Shown here one piece after another: positions 50,059-60,051 of a stretch of 64,000 bases of DNA. The position numbers were made by a program, and so were the translations under genes. Origin of the DNA: UBA11986 sp031402435. GTDB lineage: Bacteria; Bacteroidota; Ignavibacteria; UBA10030; UBA6906. A model generated the notes under the pieces. The model did not search any database and was not told where the DNA came from. It saw only the letters and a program-made list of their open reading frames with translations. Location: positions 1 through 64,000 of the forward strand of contig JANNSJ010000012.1 of assembly GCA_031402435.1 (NCBI GenBank), in the 5' to 3' direction. Every line of letters begins with the position of its first letter. The first letter of the stretch is position 1.

Positions 50059-52980
50059 ATGAAGCTGTACTTTCTTGTTTCCTTGGCATACAGTATCGTC
50101 AACTCGGGGCTGGCAGGAATCATTCTGTTCAAATCCAGACGGAACCTGCTCAGCAAATTCTACGCTTTCAGCGTATTCTGTCTGGTGGTGCTCGGAACAC
50201 TCTGGTATTTCCTGACAAATCCGGTTGACATGCTTCCTGTTGCGCCGTTGGAACAAGGCAGTGCATTCATCTACGCGCTCTTCCCGTTCTTTTTCCTTCA
50301 CTTCATGCTCATCTTCCTCCGCCGGTATGAAGTGGTCAACTCCACGAAGATCATCTTTGCCACATACTTTGTCGGACTTTTTTGTTACACGCTCGTATTG
50401 CTGGACCTGATTCCGCTTCCCTTCTCGAAGGATCTTGGCGTTAACTCAACCGGGTTTGTGTACTTCATAACGTGGATGTCGATGCTCTTCGCGATTGGCG
50501 TTGCGTTGCTGTACTCCCTGATCGGGGGGTTTGCCGAACGCGGGATGGGATCGAATCTTTTGTTTTTTGCCGTCGCGCTGTTAATGCTTATGCTCCCAAC
50601 ACCGTTTACGGTATCCCTCTTTTCGGTTGTAATGCACAACAGTTTTCTTCCATACTTTGTCTCCTCGACACTCTCATTGGCAATCATCGTATTTCTCGTG
50701 TTCCGTCACCGCATGACAATGAACACGCCGTACCAGGCAATGAAATCAGCACTCGCGGCAATGAATGATGTGATCATCAAAACGAACGCGGATTACCAGA
50801 TTGATATGGTACAGGGGGCAATCGTACCTCTTATCGGATATGAAGTGAACGATATCCTTGGAAAGGACCTGCGCACATTCCTTCGCGACACGACATATCT
50901 GGACCAATACCGAGAACAGGTATTGTCGGAGAAAGTAAAGGAGTTCTTCTTCGACACAGATGTGTTGTGCAAGAATGGTTCAATGATACCCATGGAATTT
51001 TCCTTCACTCCCGTATTCGGGAATGAAGAGATCGTTGGGTTTGTTGGCGTTGGGCGTAACATCAGCGAAAGGAGGAATGCGGAACAGGCGCTACAGGAAA
51101 GCGAGGCACGATACCGCTTACTCTTCGAAAGCAATCCAAGCCCGATGTTGGTATACGATCTGGACAGCCTGCGTTTTCTCCTCGTTAACACGGCAGCCAT
51201 TCGGCACTATGGCTTTTCAGTGGACGAGTTTATGACAATGACTGTGTCGGAACTTCTGGTAGCACCCGGAACCAATGATTCTGTCGAAGAACAGCACCGC
51301 AGAAAAGATGGGACATTGTTCGCTGTGGAGGCCTCGGCTCACGCTATCGTCTTCGGCGATCGACCCGCGCGATTGGTCATGGTCACCGATATCACTAAAC
51401 GGAAGCTCGCCGAGGAAGCGATCCTAAAATCGGAAGAACAATACCGCCGATATTTTGAGGAGGACCTGACGGGCTATATGTGTGCCTCCCCCGACGGGAA
51501 AATCAAAACCTGTAATCCGGCATTCGTTCACATCTTCGGTTTTGCATCAACAGACGAAGCTCTCCGCACGAATTTACGCTTACTCTACCAGAATGCGATG
51601 TCGTTTGAGGCCCTTCTTCGGCAGTTGCAAAAATCACGGGAGCTTGTGAACCACGAGGAACAGCTCCGTCGAATTGATGGCCAGCCGGTGTATGTTATCG
51701 AGAACATGATTGGAACGTTTAATGAAGCGGGCGAACTCACCGAGATCCGGACATACATTTTCGACAATACGGGGCGCAAAAAACTTGAAGATGAACTCCG
51801 GCATGCACAAAAGATGGAGAACCTTGGATCGCTGGCAGGGGGCATCGCGCACGATTTTAACAACATACTGGCGATCATTTCGGTGCATGCATCGATCCTG
51901 AAGAAACATATTCCGAAAAATGAAAAGATAGCGCAGAACGTGGAGGCACTTTCCGATGCGGGAGGACGAGCCGCTGCATTGGTCAGGCAACTGTTGACGT
52001 TTGCCCGCCGGACTGAGGCGGTGTTCGAGCCCGTAAACATCAACGTGGTTGTGGAAGAGTTGGTCAAGATGGTGACGCCAACATTCCCAAAAACTATCGA
52101 CATTGAGCTGCGCCTCAGCAAAGAGATTCCCACCATCTCCGCCGACACCAACCAATTGCATCAATTGTTGCTCAATCTCTGTGTCAACGCACGCGACGCT
52201 ATGCTGCCAAGCGGTACACTGCTGATCAGTACTGAATCCTTGAACGGGTCCGTGGTTCGCCGGAGATTTCCCGTGGCCCGGGAAGATCAATATGCCTGCA
52301 TCAGTGTCACCGATACCGGAACTGGCATGGACGAGGTTACTCGGGCAAGGATTTTCGAACCCTTCTTTACAACCAAGGGGGTGGGCAAAGGCACGGGTCT
52401 GGGCTTGTCGGTGGTCTATGGTATTGTCAAGACTCATCACGGCTTTATCGATCTGGAAACTGAGGTGGGACATGGAACATCTTTCAAGATGTACTTCGCC
52501 AGCCCGCGACGTCAAATTCGTGATGCGATTGAGACCGTGAAGGTGGAAGATGACATCAGCGGTGGCACTGAAACCATCCTCTTGGTTGAAGACGAGGATC
52601 GGCTCTTAATCCCCCTCAAAGGCCTGCTTGAAGAACAGGGGTATCAGGTTATCGTCGCACGGGACGGTGTTCAGGCAGTTGAGGTGTACACTCAGAATAT
52701 GGACAAGATTGCTCTGGTATTGTCAGACATTGGACTCCCCAAGCAGGACGGATGGGCGGCTTTCCTTCAAATGCGCGAAAGCAACCCGAAGGTACGGGCA
52801 ATACTCGCGAGCGGGAATTTTGATCTCAGCAAAAAACCTGAAATGATCGAGCGCGGCATCATTCAGTTCATCCAGAAGCCCTATATCCTGGACCAGATAC
52901 TGCGAACAGTGCGGGCAGCTCTGGATTCTACACCAATGGAGTCCCTCCAACCCCATTCCGGCGGGGCACAGGGAAAGTGA
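50059..52980 (+). CDS. Hybrid sensor histidine kinase with three PAS domains
   Basis: The 973-residue protein has seven or eight N-terminal membrane segments (about 1-235), similar to the 7TM sensor region of some kinases. Three PAS domains follow (about 240-345, 350-465 and 465-585). A HisKA domain has His598 in SLAGGIAHDFNNIL, and the HATPase carries an N box in NLCVNARDAM, then DTGTGM and FTTKGVGKGTGLGLSVVYG. A C-terminal receiver domain has the phospho-acceptor Asp890 in LVLSDIGLPKQDG. It should sense an envelope or redox signal. No response regulator gene is adjacent. A hairpin terminator follows the stop. Confidence 0.93.
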   Translation: MKLYFLVSLAYSIVNSGLAGIILFKSRRNLLSKFYAFSVFCLVVLGTLWYFLTNPVDMLPVAPLEQGSAFIYALFPFFFLHFMLIFLRRYEVVNSTKIIFATYFVGLFCYTLVLLDLIPLPFSKDLGVNSTGFVYFITWMSMLFAIGVALLYSLIGGFAERGMGSNLLFFAVALLMLMLPTPFTVSLFSVVMHNSFLPYFVSSTLSLAIIVFLVFRHRMTMNTPYQAMKSALAAMNDVIIKTNADYQIDMVQGAIVPLIGYEVNDILGKDLRTFLRDTTYLDQYREQVLSEKVKEFFFDTDVLCKNGSMIPMEFSFTPVFGNEEIVGFVGVGRNISERRNAEQALQESEARYRLLFESNPSPMLVYDLDSLRFLLVNTAAIRHYGFSVDEFMTMTVSELLVAPGTNDSVEEQHRRKDGTLFAVEASAHAIVFGDRPARLVMVTDITKRKLAEEAILKSEEQYRRYFEEDLTGYMCASPDGKIKTCNPAFVHIFGFASTDEALRTNLRLLYQNAMSFEALLRQLQKSRELVNHEEQLRRIDGQPVYVIENMIGTFNEAGELTEIRTYIFDNTGRKKLEDELRHAQKMENLGSLAGGIAHDFNNILAIISVHASILKKHIPKNEKIAQNVEALSDAGGRAAALVRQLLTFARRTEAVFEPVNINVVVEELVKMVTPTFPKTIDIELRLSKEIPTISADTNQLHQLLLNLCVNARDAMLPSGTLLISTESLNGSVVRRRFPVAREDQYACISVTDTGTGMDEVTRARIFEPFFTTKGVGKGTGLGLSVVYGIVKTHHGFIDLETEVGHGTSFKMYFASPRRQIRDAIETVKVEDDISGGTETILLVEDEDRLLIPLKGLLEEQGYQVIVARDGVQAVEVYTQNMDKIALVLSDIGLPKQDGWAAFLQMRESNPKVRAILASGNFDLSKKPEMIERGIIQFIQKPYILDQILRTVRAALDSTPMESLQPHSGGAQGK

Positions 52981-53034
52981 GAGTTCTCCGGAACGGAAAG
53001 TCATATTGATGCGTTTATATACTTGCCGGCACAT

Positions 53035-53072
53035 CACAAGCCTCTTGGTTTTACCGGAGGCTTGTGTATTTT
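53035..53072 (+). terminator. Terminator after the histidine kinase gene
   Basis: CACAAGCCTC at 53035-53044 pairs with GAGGCTTGTG at 53057-53066 (10-bp perfect stem, 12-nt loop) and is followed by TATTTTA. The T-run is short, so termination may be partial. The msrA start lies 41 bp further on. Confidence 0.65.
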
Positions 53073-53112
53073 ACAGGGAGTACAACAAACTATCACCCAA
53101 GGGTTACCAACA

Positions 53113-53784
53113 ATGAAAGGTATGACAACTCTGGTTCTCGGATGTGCGATGATGATTGCACAGAGTACGTGGACACAACAGAAGAGTGTCAATATATCCA
53201 ACAACAAATCGGAGGGCGGGAAGTCTATGGCGGAAACAACTCTGGAAAAGGCGACATTTGGCGCTGGATGTTTTTGGTGCACGGAAGCGGTGTTTCAGCA
53301 ACTCGAGGGTGTTATCACAGCCGAGTCCGGATACTCCGGTGGAAAAAACGCAAGCCCGACGTATGAACAGGTCTGCTCGGGCACAACCGGACACGCAGAG
53401 GTCACGCAGATCACTTACGATCCAGCCACAATCTCATTCGATGACTTGTTGAAGGCCTTTTGGAAGATGCACGACCCTACGACACTCAACAGGCAGGGAA
53501 ATGATGAGGGGACACAATATCGCTCGGTGATCTTCTATGCCAGTGAGAAGCAAAAACAGCTCGCCGAGAAATACAAGAAGGAACTCGATGCATCCGGCGC
53601 ATGGAAGAGTCCGATCGTTACAGAGATCAGTCCATTAAAGGCTTTCTACAAAGCTGAAGACTATCATCAGAATTATTACAACGACAACAGGTACAAACCG
53701 TACTGCATGTTCGTCATCGGGCCGAAACTTGAAAAGTTCGAGAAGGTGTTCAAAAGTAAGTTAAAGAAGGAAGCGACAAAGTAG
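53113..53784 (+). CDS. msrA: Peptide methionine sulfoxide reductase MsrA
   Basis: MsrA reduces the S form of methionine sulfoxide in proteins. The catalytic Cys is in FGAGCFWCTEAVFQQLEGV, with family segments SGYSGGKNASPTYEQVCSG, GHAEVTQITYDP and FWKMHDPTTLNRQGNDEG, then QYRSVIFY. From ATG 53113 the product has 223 residues with an N-terminal hydrophobic segment and a possible signal end near STWTQQ, so it may act in the periplasm. An in-frame ATG at 53227 (MAETTLE) has its own GGAGGG site and would give a cytosolic 185-residue enzyme. Two forms from one gene are possible. Confidence 0.95.
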   Translation: MKGMTTLVLGCAMMIAQSTWTQQKSVNISNNKSEGGKSMAETTLEKATFGAGCFWCTEAVFQQLEGVITAESGYSGGKNASPTYEQVCSGTTGHAEVTQITYDPATISFDDLLKAFWKMHDPTTLNRQGNDEGTQYRSVIFYASEKQKQLAEKYKKELDASGAWKSPIVTEISPLKAFYKAEDYHQNYYNDNRYKPYCMFVIGPKLEKFEKVFKSKLKKEATK

Positions 53785-54020
53785 GGTTCTCCGAGTTTGA
53801 ATCGAACTCCCCTCTGCCGGGCTCGATGAGATCCATGGCGTACAAACAACAATTGATGAACCCCCAACTCAATCCCTCAATACGCATGCCTGGATCGTAA
53901 AGATGGCACCTGCGGGCGAGAAGTCGGAAGATTGGTCATCTCAAATCCATTCTTGCATCCACACTTGAGAATTGCTACATTTTCACAACACCTTTCACGT
54001 ATTTCACCACGCTATCACCA

Positions 54021-55133
54021 ATGGCTGACCAGATCTCTTCCGCAGAACCCGCACATAGCGTTCGCACCTGGAAAATCGGTGTTTATTTTATCCTTGTCGC
54101 ACTGTTCGCAGCGTTGAACATCGAACTGTTTCGCGAGCTTGCACGAACATCGTACCTCGAGGGCTTCACCAAAGTCAGTGACTTGCTTTCCTCTGCGTTT
54201 GATGTTGAAAAACGCTGGGATGACATTATCGTAACTCTCTTCTCTCTCATGATGGCGTTCATCCTCACCGTTCCTGTGGGCTGGACATACATTCTCACAA
54301 AAGAGGAAGAGGGCATCGATCCCTCTCTTGCGCAAACATTGGTCGTGCTTGGTCTTGTTGTGTGTGGCGTGATGATGTTGTTGCAGGATAACCTCGCCCG
54401 CGCCTTTGGACTGGTCGGCGTTGTGGCAGCTGTACGGTACAGGAATACGCTGCGCGATGCAAAAGATGCGGTGTACGTCTTTCTTGCAATCGGTGTCGGG
54501 ATGGGATGCGGTTTTCGTTCATACCATGTTGCCATGCTCCTTTCGATGACGGTCTGTGGTGTGTTCCTGCTCCTCTGGAAATTCAGAATCGGCAGAATTG
54601 AGCAGGCGACCGGATTGATAAGGCCTTTCTTACCTTCCGGGGCAGACAAAGACGGAAAGAAAAAGAAAAAAGAATCCAGCGTATCATCCGGCGCACTGGA
54701 AATCATGTCTGCCGAAGTACGGGAGAGAGTGCTAAAGGAGTTTGAACTGCAGTCGCGTCTCTCCCACCTGGCAACACTGCTTGAGGATAAAGAGAAGGGG
54801 ATCAAACGCCCCAATGCTGCACTCATTATTCACGCAACACATCCTGCTGAGGCCCAACAGTGCATCCATCCGGTATTGGACGAAAGTGGAGCCTGGCATC
54901 TGGCAAACATTACTTCATCAAATAGCGCAGCGACATTTGAGTATCTGGGACGAATTGCCAAGAAGGAGCCTCTGCTGCCATCATCGCTCATAGAAAAAAT
55001 CCAGACCCAATGCCAGCCATATATCGCCGCCATCGAGTTTAGGTCTCTCAAAGGGATGAAGAAACTCGAACCTGAGTCAACATCAAAGCGCGAGGCAGAC
55101 CCAATCGATCCACAACAATCACATGAGTCATGA
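54021..55133 (+). CDS. DUF4956 membrane protein
   Basis: The 370-residue protein has four or five membrane segments between about residues 20 and 190. The conserved DUF4956 segment is ARAFGLVGVVAAVRYRNTLR, then DAKDAVYVFLAIGVGMGCG. A cytosolic part with a basic KKKKK linker (about 212-220) and a C-terminal domain of about 130 residues follows. Family members often lie next to polyphosphate polymerase (VTC-like) genes, but none is found here, so the function is open. The stop overlaps the ATG of a small membrane protein gene (ATGA), a likely partner. Confidence 0.85.
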   Translation: MADQISSAEPAHSVRTWKIGVYFILVALFAALNIELFRELARTSYLEGFTKVSDLLSSAFDVEKRWDDIIVTLFSLMMAFILTVPVGWTYILTKEEEGIDPSLAQTLVVLGLVVCGVMMLLQDNLARAFGLVGVVAAVRYRNTLRDAKDAVYVFLAIGVGMGCGFRSYHVAMLLSMTVCGVFLLLWKFRIGRIEQATGLIRPFLPSGADKDGKKKKKESSVSSGALEIMSAEVRERVLKEFELQSRLSHLATLLEDKEKGIKRPNAALIIHATHPAEAQQCIHPVLDESGAWHLANITSSNSAATFEYLGRIAKKEPLLPSSLIEKIQTQCQPYIAAIEFRSLKGMKKLEPESTSKREADPIDPQQSHES

Positions 55134-55549
55134 CCGAAGAAACCTCCTCGTCACCCCTTACAGCACTCACGGGTACAATCAAGAACGTCGGTGTGGCCGG
55201 CGGCGACCTGCAGACTCGCGCCTTTTCTGCCTTCGGACTGTCCGTACTTATCGTGATGATTGTTCCTGCCGCCGGTGTTTCGTTCAGCACGTTCAAGATC
55301 ACGACACTTATCGGCGCGGAAATCGGTGCGGTCTTTCTTATGCTTGGACTTTTTTTCTCCAGGAAAACACACTTCGCCGGATTTATTCTCATCCCGATTC
55401 CACTGCTTATGTTGTGGCTGGCTGGCATCGGACAACCGTGGCTGGCGATCGTTGTGGGACTTGCCTTTCTTGGGGGAGATCTTCTGAATCTCTTTACGCG
55501 TCGGTGCCTCATCAACAAGCTGCTCGGCATCAATTCGTGTTGTCGGTAG
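55130..55549 (+). CDS. Small four-span membrane protein, unknown
   Basis: I do not recognise this 139-residue protein. It has a polar N-terminus of about 30 residues and four hydrophobic segments (about 34-50, 56-75, 80-98 and 102-118), ending in FTRRCLINKLLGINSCCR with a charged, cysteine-bearing tail. Its start overlaps the stop of the DUF4956 gene by 4 bp, so the two are probably translated together and may form a complex. Nothing similar is elsewhere in the window. Confidence 0.8.
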   Translation: MTEETSSSPLTALTGTIKNVGVAGGDLQTRAFSAFGLSVLIVMIVPAAGVSFSTFKITTLIGAEIGAVFLMLGLFFSRKTHFAGFILIPIPLLMLWLAGIGQPWLAIVVGLAFLGGDLLNLFTRRCLINKLLGINSCCR

Positions 55550-55652
55550 TTCGCTTCTCCGTCACCGATGATGGATTCTTACCATCCGCACCCGGATGCC
55601 TCTTCTCCGATCCAGAACAATAGCATGTACCATTTAACTCCTGGAGTTTCGA

Positions 55653-58600
55653 ATGAGTCTCTTGTCTCTACGCAGTATCGTGCTTGTAATGATTCTTTCT
55701 GCATGTCTCACCACAGAATTCTGCGCGCAGACATCGCCTGCTGAAGGGATCCGAAAGAACACGCCAACGGTACACGCGCTGATAAACGCACGGATTGTCC
55801 AGGCTCCCGGAAAGGTGATTGAACATGGTACGCTCGTTATTCGCAGCGGGGTAATACAAGCCGTGGACCGGAATGCCGTCATCCCGCAGGATGCCCGCGT
55901 ATGGGATATGAAAGGATTGACGATGTATCCCGGGTTGATTGACTCCTACTCCGATTATGGAGTACCGAAACTTTCGCAACCAACGCCGGGGCAAACCGAA
56001 AGCCTGCCCCAGAGACCCCCCGAACAGCGCGGAGCGTCGTACTGGAACAAGGGTGTCCTGGCTAATCAAAGCGCCGCGGAACTCTTCATGCCTGATGCCA
56101 AAGCGGCTGAGAAACTTCGGAGCCAAGGTGTCACCTCCGCGTTTATCGTGCCGACGCGAGGGCTCTTCAAGGGAACGAGCGCAGTGGTCAACGTTGGAGA
56201 TGGGAAACCAAATGAACTCATCGTGCGAGCGAACGTTGCACACCATATCCTTCTCGGCGTTCCCCAGGGGGGCGATGACTACCCCGGCTCTCTCATGGGT
56301 GCCATCGCGATGATCCGTCAGGTACTGTATGATGCAGATTGGTACCAGAAGGCTCAGGATGCATACACAAAGAATCTATCTCTCACGCGCCCCGAAACAA
56401 ACGATGCTCTTGCTGCACTGAAGGGCGTTGTCAATAAGAAGACACCCGTCGTGATTGAAGCTCGCGATGAATTGGATGTGTTGCGGGCGCAGAAGATCGC
56501 CCAGGAATTCTCGCTCGATGTTATCATCCGTGGCAACGGTAATGAATACAAACGTCTTGATGCCGTGAAGGGAACGCAACGCCACATCATTCTTCCCGTC
56601 AATTTCCCGGAAGCACCGACCGTCCATTCGCCCGAAGATGCCCTGCAGATCTCGTTGGTACAACTGCGGCACTGGGATGAAGCACCTGAAAACCCGAAGC
56701 GATTACAGGAGGCGGGAGTCCCGTTTGCGTTTACATCAACGACACTCAAAGATCCGGGAACGTTTCTTGCTCATGTGCGTACAGCCGTCGAGCGCGGACT
56801 TTCCGCGGACGCCGCACTCGCTGCACTCACAATAACTCCGGCCCGGCTCTTCGGCGTTGAACAACAGCTTGGCACCCTCGAACCCGGCAAGCTTGCCAAC
56901 TTCATCATCACCGAGGGCGATCTGTTTGCCGAGAAAACGGTGATCCGCGAGTCCTGGATCGACGGTAGGCGCTACGAAGTAAAACCGGTTCCCGACAATG
57001 ACCCTCGTGGCAAGTGGGATATGAAGTTCACAGGCCTCTCACCCACCGATACGGTAACCCTCAACATCACGGGAGAGGTTGACGCTCTGCAGGGGAGTGT
57101 ACGAAAGAAAAAAGATGTAAAACTCACGGCCGTTTCTTTTTCAGCATCGCGGTTGTCTGTTTCTTTCTCCGGTGATTCCATCGGCTATGCCGGTGTTGTG
57201 AGAATGACTGCGATAGCCAATCCAACGATAATGAATGGCAACGGTGAATGGCCGGATGGAAAGCCCTTTGTCTGGACCGCAACGCGCTCAGGGCCATATA
57301 TTCCGGAACCGGACACGACAAAGAAGAGAGAGAGGGTTGTCGCATCATTCCCTCCCGTGTACCCGCATGGAGAGTTTGGCAGAGCCAAAATTCCTGATCA
57401 GCCCACAACGGTGTTCGTGAAAGGGGCCACACTCTGGACATGTGGCCCACAGGGTCGGATTGAGAATGCCGACATACTCATGCAGAAAGGCAAGATTGTC
57501 AAGATTGGGAAGAACCTTGATACGCCGTCCGACGCAACTGTGATTGATGGAGGCGGAAAACATGTGACACCTGGAATCATCGACGCGCATTCACACACCG
57601 CGGGAACCGGCGGGTTGAATGAGGCGGGCCAGGCAATCAGCGCGGAAGCGCGTGTGGGCGACGTGATCGATTGCGATGACATCGACATCTACCGCGAACT
57701 CGCCGGAGGAACAACGACAATCCATGTACTGCACGGTTCAGCAAACCCGATTGGCGGTCAGTCACAATTAATCAAATTACGATGGGGAATGTTGCCCGAG
57801 GAATTGAAGTTTGAAGGCGCCCCCCCGACAATCAAGTTTGCCCTTGGCGAGAATGTGAAGCAGTCCAATTGGGGCGATAACTACACTACACGTTATCCGC
57901 AAACCCGCATGGGTGTTGAGCAAATCATGCGTGACGAGTTCACGGCAGCCCTCGATTACGAGAAAGCTTCGCAACGCTGGGAAAAGGAGAAGGCGGGCAT
58001 TCCTCCTCACCGCGATCTTGAACTGGATGCAATTCTCGAAATCATTCACGGCAAACGATTCATCCACTGCCATTCGTACCGGCAGGATGAAATCCTCGCG
58101 ATGATGAGGGTGGCCGAAGATTTCGGCTTCAGAATCAAAGTGTTCCAGCATATTCTCGAAGGTTACAAGGTTGCCGACGTGATGGCAAAGCACGGTGCTG
58201 GAGGATCATCGTTCACCGATTGGTGGGCGTACAAGCTTGAGGTCTATGATGCCATTCCGTACAACGGTGTGTTGATGCATGACCAGGGCGTGTTGGTGTC
58301 CTTCAATTCCGATAGTGATGAACTTGCGCGCAGACTGAATCTTGAGGCGGCAAAGGCGGTGAAGTACGGCGGACTTTCAGAAGAAGAAGCGTTGAAGTTC
58401 GTGACCATCAATCCGGCCAAACAATTCATGGTAGACGGCAAGGTTGGTTCACTTGAACCCGGAAAGGATGCAGACTTCGTAGTGTGGAGCGGAAACCCGC
58501 TCTCGACATATTCGATGTGCGAGCAGACATGGCTCGACGGCAGAAAGTATTTTGACCGCCAGGAAGACCGCCAACTGTACGAAGAAGCACAACGACAGCG

Positions 58601-58730
58601 CGCGGTGCTGATTCAGAAAGCCCTCACAACAAAAAAGAGCGGAACGGGAGCCGAAGTTCCACCGAAGCCTCCAAAGAAAGGAGACGATATTGATCATCCA
58701 CGAAGTCTTATCGGCGAAGGGGGACAATAA
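55653..58730 (+). CDS. Secreted double amidohydrolase-fold protein
   Basis: The 1025-residue protein has an N-terminal signal with a possible lipobox (ILSAC, Cys18) and two amidohydrolase units. The C-terminal unit (about 585-1000) looks active: GIIDAHSHTAG carries the HxH metal pair, with further His residues in IHVLHGSANP and KRFIHCHSYRQDE and an Asp/His-rich end. The N-terminal unit (about 40-430) keeps the flanking beta parts but reads GLIDSYSDYG at the same place, so it lacks the metal pair and is probably a structural pseudo-domain. Imidazolonepropionase/dipeptidase-like substrates are likely. The next gene, a second degenerate amidohydrolase, starts 2 bp after the stop. Confidence 0.88.
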   Translation: MSLLSLRSIVLVMILSACLTTEFCAQTSPAEGIRKNTPTVHALINARIVQAPGKVIEHGTLVIRSGVIQAVDRNAVIPQDARVWDMKGLTMYPGLIDSYSDYGVPKLSQPTPGQTESLPQRPPEQRGASYWNKGVLANQSAAELFMPDAKAAEKLRSQGVTSAFIVPTRGLFKGTSAVVNVGDGKPNELIVRANVAHHILLGVPQGGDDYPGSLMGAIAMIRQVLYDADWYQKAQDAYTKNLSLTRPETNDALAALKGVVNKKTPVVIEARDELDVLRAQKIAQEFSLDVIIRGNGNEYKRLDAVKGTQRHIILPVNFPEAPTVHSPEDALQISLVQLRHWDEAPENPKRLQEAGVPFAFTSTTLKDPGTFLAHVRTAVERGLSADAALAALTITPARLFGVEQQLGTLEPGKLANFIITEGDLFAEKTVIRESWIDGRRYEVKPVPDNDPRGKWDMKFTGLSPTDTVTLNITGEVDALQGSVRKKKDVKLTAVSFSASRLSVSFSGDSIGYAGVVRMTAIANPTIMNGNGEWPDGKPFVWTATRSGPYIPEPDTTKKRERVVASFPPVYPHGEFGRAKIPDQPTTVFVKGATLWTCGPQGRIENADILMQKGKIVKIGKNLDTPSDATVIDGGGKHVTPGIIDAHSHTAGTGGLNEAGQAISAEARVGDVIDCDDIDIYRELAGGTTTIHVLHGSANPIGGQSQLIKLRWGMLPEELKFEGAPPTIKFALGENVKQSNWGDNYTTRYPQTRMGVEQIMRDEFTAALDYEKASQRWEKEKAGIPPHRDLELDAILEIIHGKRFIHCHSYRQDEILAMMRVAEDFGFRIKVFQHILEGYKVADVMAKHGAGGSSFTDWWAYKLEVYDAIPYNGVLMHDQGVLVSFNSDSDELARRLNLEAAKAVKYGGLSEEEALKFVTINPAKQFMVDGKVGSLEPGKDADFVVWSGNPLSTYSMCEQTWLDGRKYFDRQEDRQLYEEAQRQRAVLIQKALTTKKSGTGAEVPPKPPKKGDDIDHPRSLIGEGGQ

Positions 58731-58731
58731 C

Positions 58732-60051
58732 ATGAAAAGTAGGAAGTGGTCATTGGCCATTGGTATCTCCATCAGTCTCCTCACTAGCACACTTCTATTC
58801 GGATCAGGTCAGATCCCCGCAAAAAAACAGGGGAAGCCCATTGCCATTGTTGGGGCAACCATCCATCCCGTAACCGGACCGAACATCGAAGCTGGAACAA
58901 TTGTATTCGATAACGGAAAGATTGTTGCCCTTGGAGCGAACGTCCAAATTCCGGCAGGTGCAGAAGTTGTTGATGCGAAAGGGAAGCATGTCTACCCCGG
59001 ACTCATCAGCTCGGATACGTACATCGGTCTCACGGAGATCGGCGCGGTGCGTGCATCGAATGACAGAAACGAAACCGGTCGGATCAACCCTAATGTGAAA
59101 GCCGAAGTTGCGTTCAATCCTGAGTCCGAGCTCATTCCTGTTACGCGGGCGAATGGCATCACGATGATCGTAACGTCGCCAGCCGGTGGGCTTATCTCAG
59201 GTACCTCGGCCATGATGATGATGGATGGATGGACGTGGGAAGATATGACATTCAAAACGCCGACAGCCATGCTTGTTAATTGGCCGGGAATGTATGTTGC
59301 AAAGGGAGAGCGGGAGGAAGAGCGAAGAAAGAGCCGCGACGCTTCTCTCAAAGAAATTGACGACGCATTCAACGATGCCCGCGCCTACATGACGGCGAAA
59401 AAAGCGGAACAGCAAAAGGGAATCCCATACCACAACATCGACGTGCGTTGGGAAGCGATGATACCGGTTCTTGAGGGCAACGTTCCGGTCATGGTACGGG
59501 CTAACGATGTTCAAGAAATCCAGGCCGCGGTCGCATGGGCTGCCGGGGAAAAGCTTCGGATTATAATTCTCGGCGGCCAGGACTCCTGGCGTGTCACCGA
59601 TCTTCTCAAAAAGAATAACGTGGCAGTGATTGTCGGCGGTATCTACAGTCTTCCGGGACATCGTTTCGACGAATATGACTCCCCGTTTACCTTGCCTGCA
59701 AAGCTTCATCAAGCGGGTATCCCGTTTGCTATTGCCAGCGCGGACGATGCAGCCCATGAGCGCAGCCTCCCGTACCACGCTGGATATGCCGCAGCATATG
59801 GATTGCCCAAGGACGAAGCACTCAAAGCCATCACACTCTACCCCGCACAAATCTTTGGCGTGGCTGACCGCGTTGGCTCTCTTGAAGTCGGCAAAGATGC
59901 AACGCTCATCATTACCACTGGCGATCCACTTGAGATCGTCAGTAACGTGACGATGGAATTCATTCAGGGAAGGAAGATTGACCTCACAAGCAGGCATACG
60001 ATGTTGTATGAGAAATATAAGGAAAAGTACCGGCGTATGAAGGGCATGTGA
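58732..60051 (+). CDS. Secreted amidohydrolase-like protein lacking the HxH motif
   Basis: From ATG 58732 (after GGGGG) the protein has 439 residues with a signal peptide ending near LLFGSGQ. The amidohydrolase frame is clear (PIAIVGATIHPVTGPNIEAG, then VVDAKGKHVYPGLISS and the C-terminal VGSLEVGKDATLIITTGDPL). However, the metal-binding HxH after the first barrel strand is replaced (GLISSDTYIGL). It is therefore unlikely to bind metal in the usual way and may be a partner of the preceding double protein, whose first half has the same loss. Its stop overlaps the GTG start of an esterase gene. Confidence 0.85.
   Translation: MKSRKWSLAIGISISLLTSTLLFGSGQIPAKKQGKPIAIVGATIHPVTGPNIEAGTIVFDNGKIVALGANVQIPAGAEVVDAKGKHVYPGLISSDTYIGLTEIGAVRASNDRNETGRINPNVKAEVAFNPESELIPVTRANGITMIVTSPAGGLISGTSAMMMMDGWTWEDMTFKTPTAMLVNWPGMYVAKGEREEERRKSRDASLKEIDDAFNDARAYMTAKKAEQQKGIPYHNIDVRWEAMIPVLEGNVPVMVRANDVQEIQAAVAWAAGEKLRIIILGGQDSWRVTDLLKKNNVAVIVGGIYSLPGHRFDEYDSPFTLPAKLHQAGIPFAIASADDAAHERSLPYHAGYAAAYGLPKDEALKAITLYPAQIFGVADRVGSLEVGKDATLIITTGDPLEIVSNVTMEFIQGRKIDLTSRHTMLYEKYKEKYRRMKGM

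Noticed and set aside
53785..53830. tRNA T-arm-like sequence on the minus strand (GAGTTCGATTCAAACTC)
   Set aside because: The stem does not pair in T-arm register (three mismatches), and no matching acceptor or anticodon arm is found nearby.
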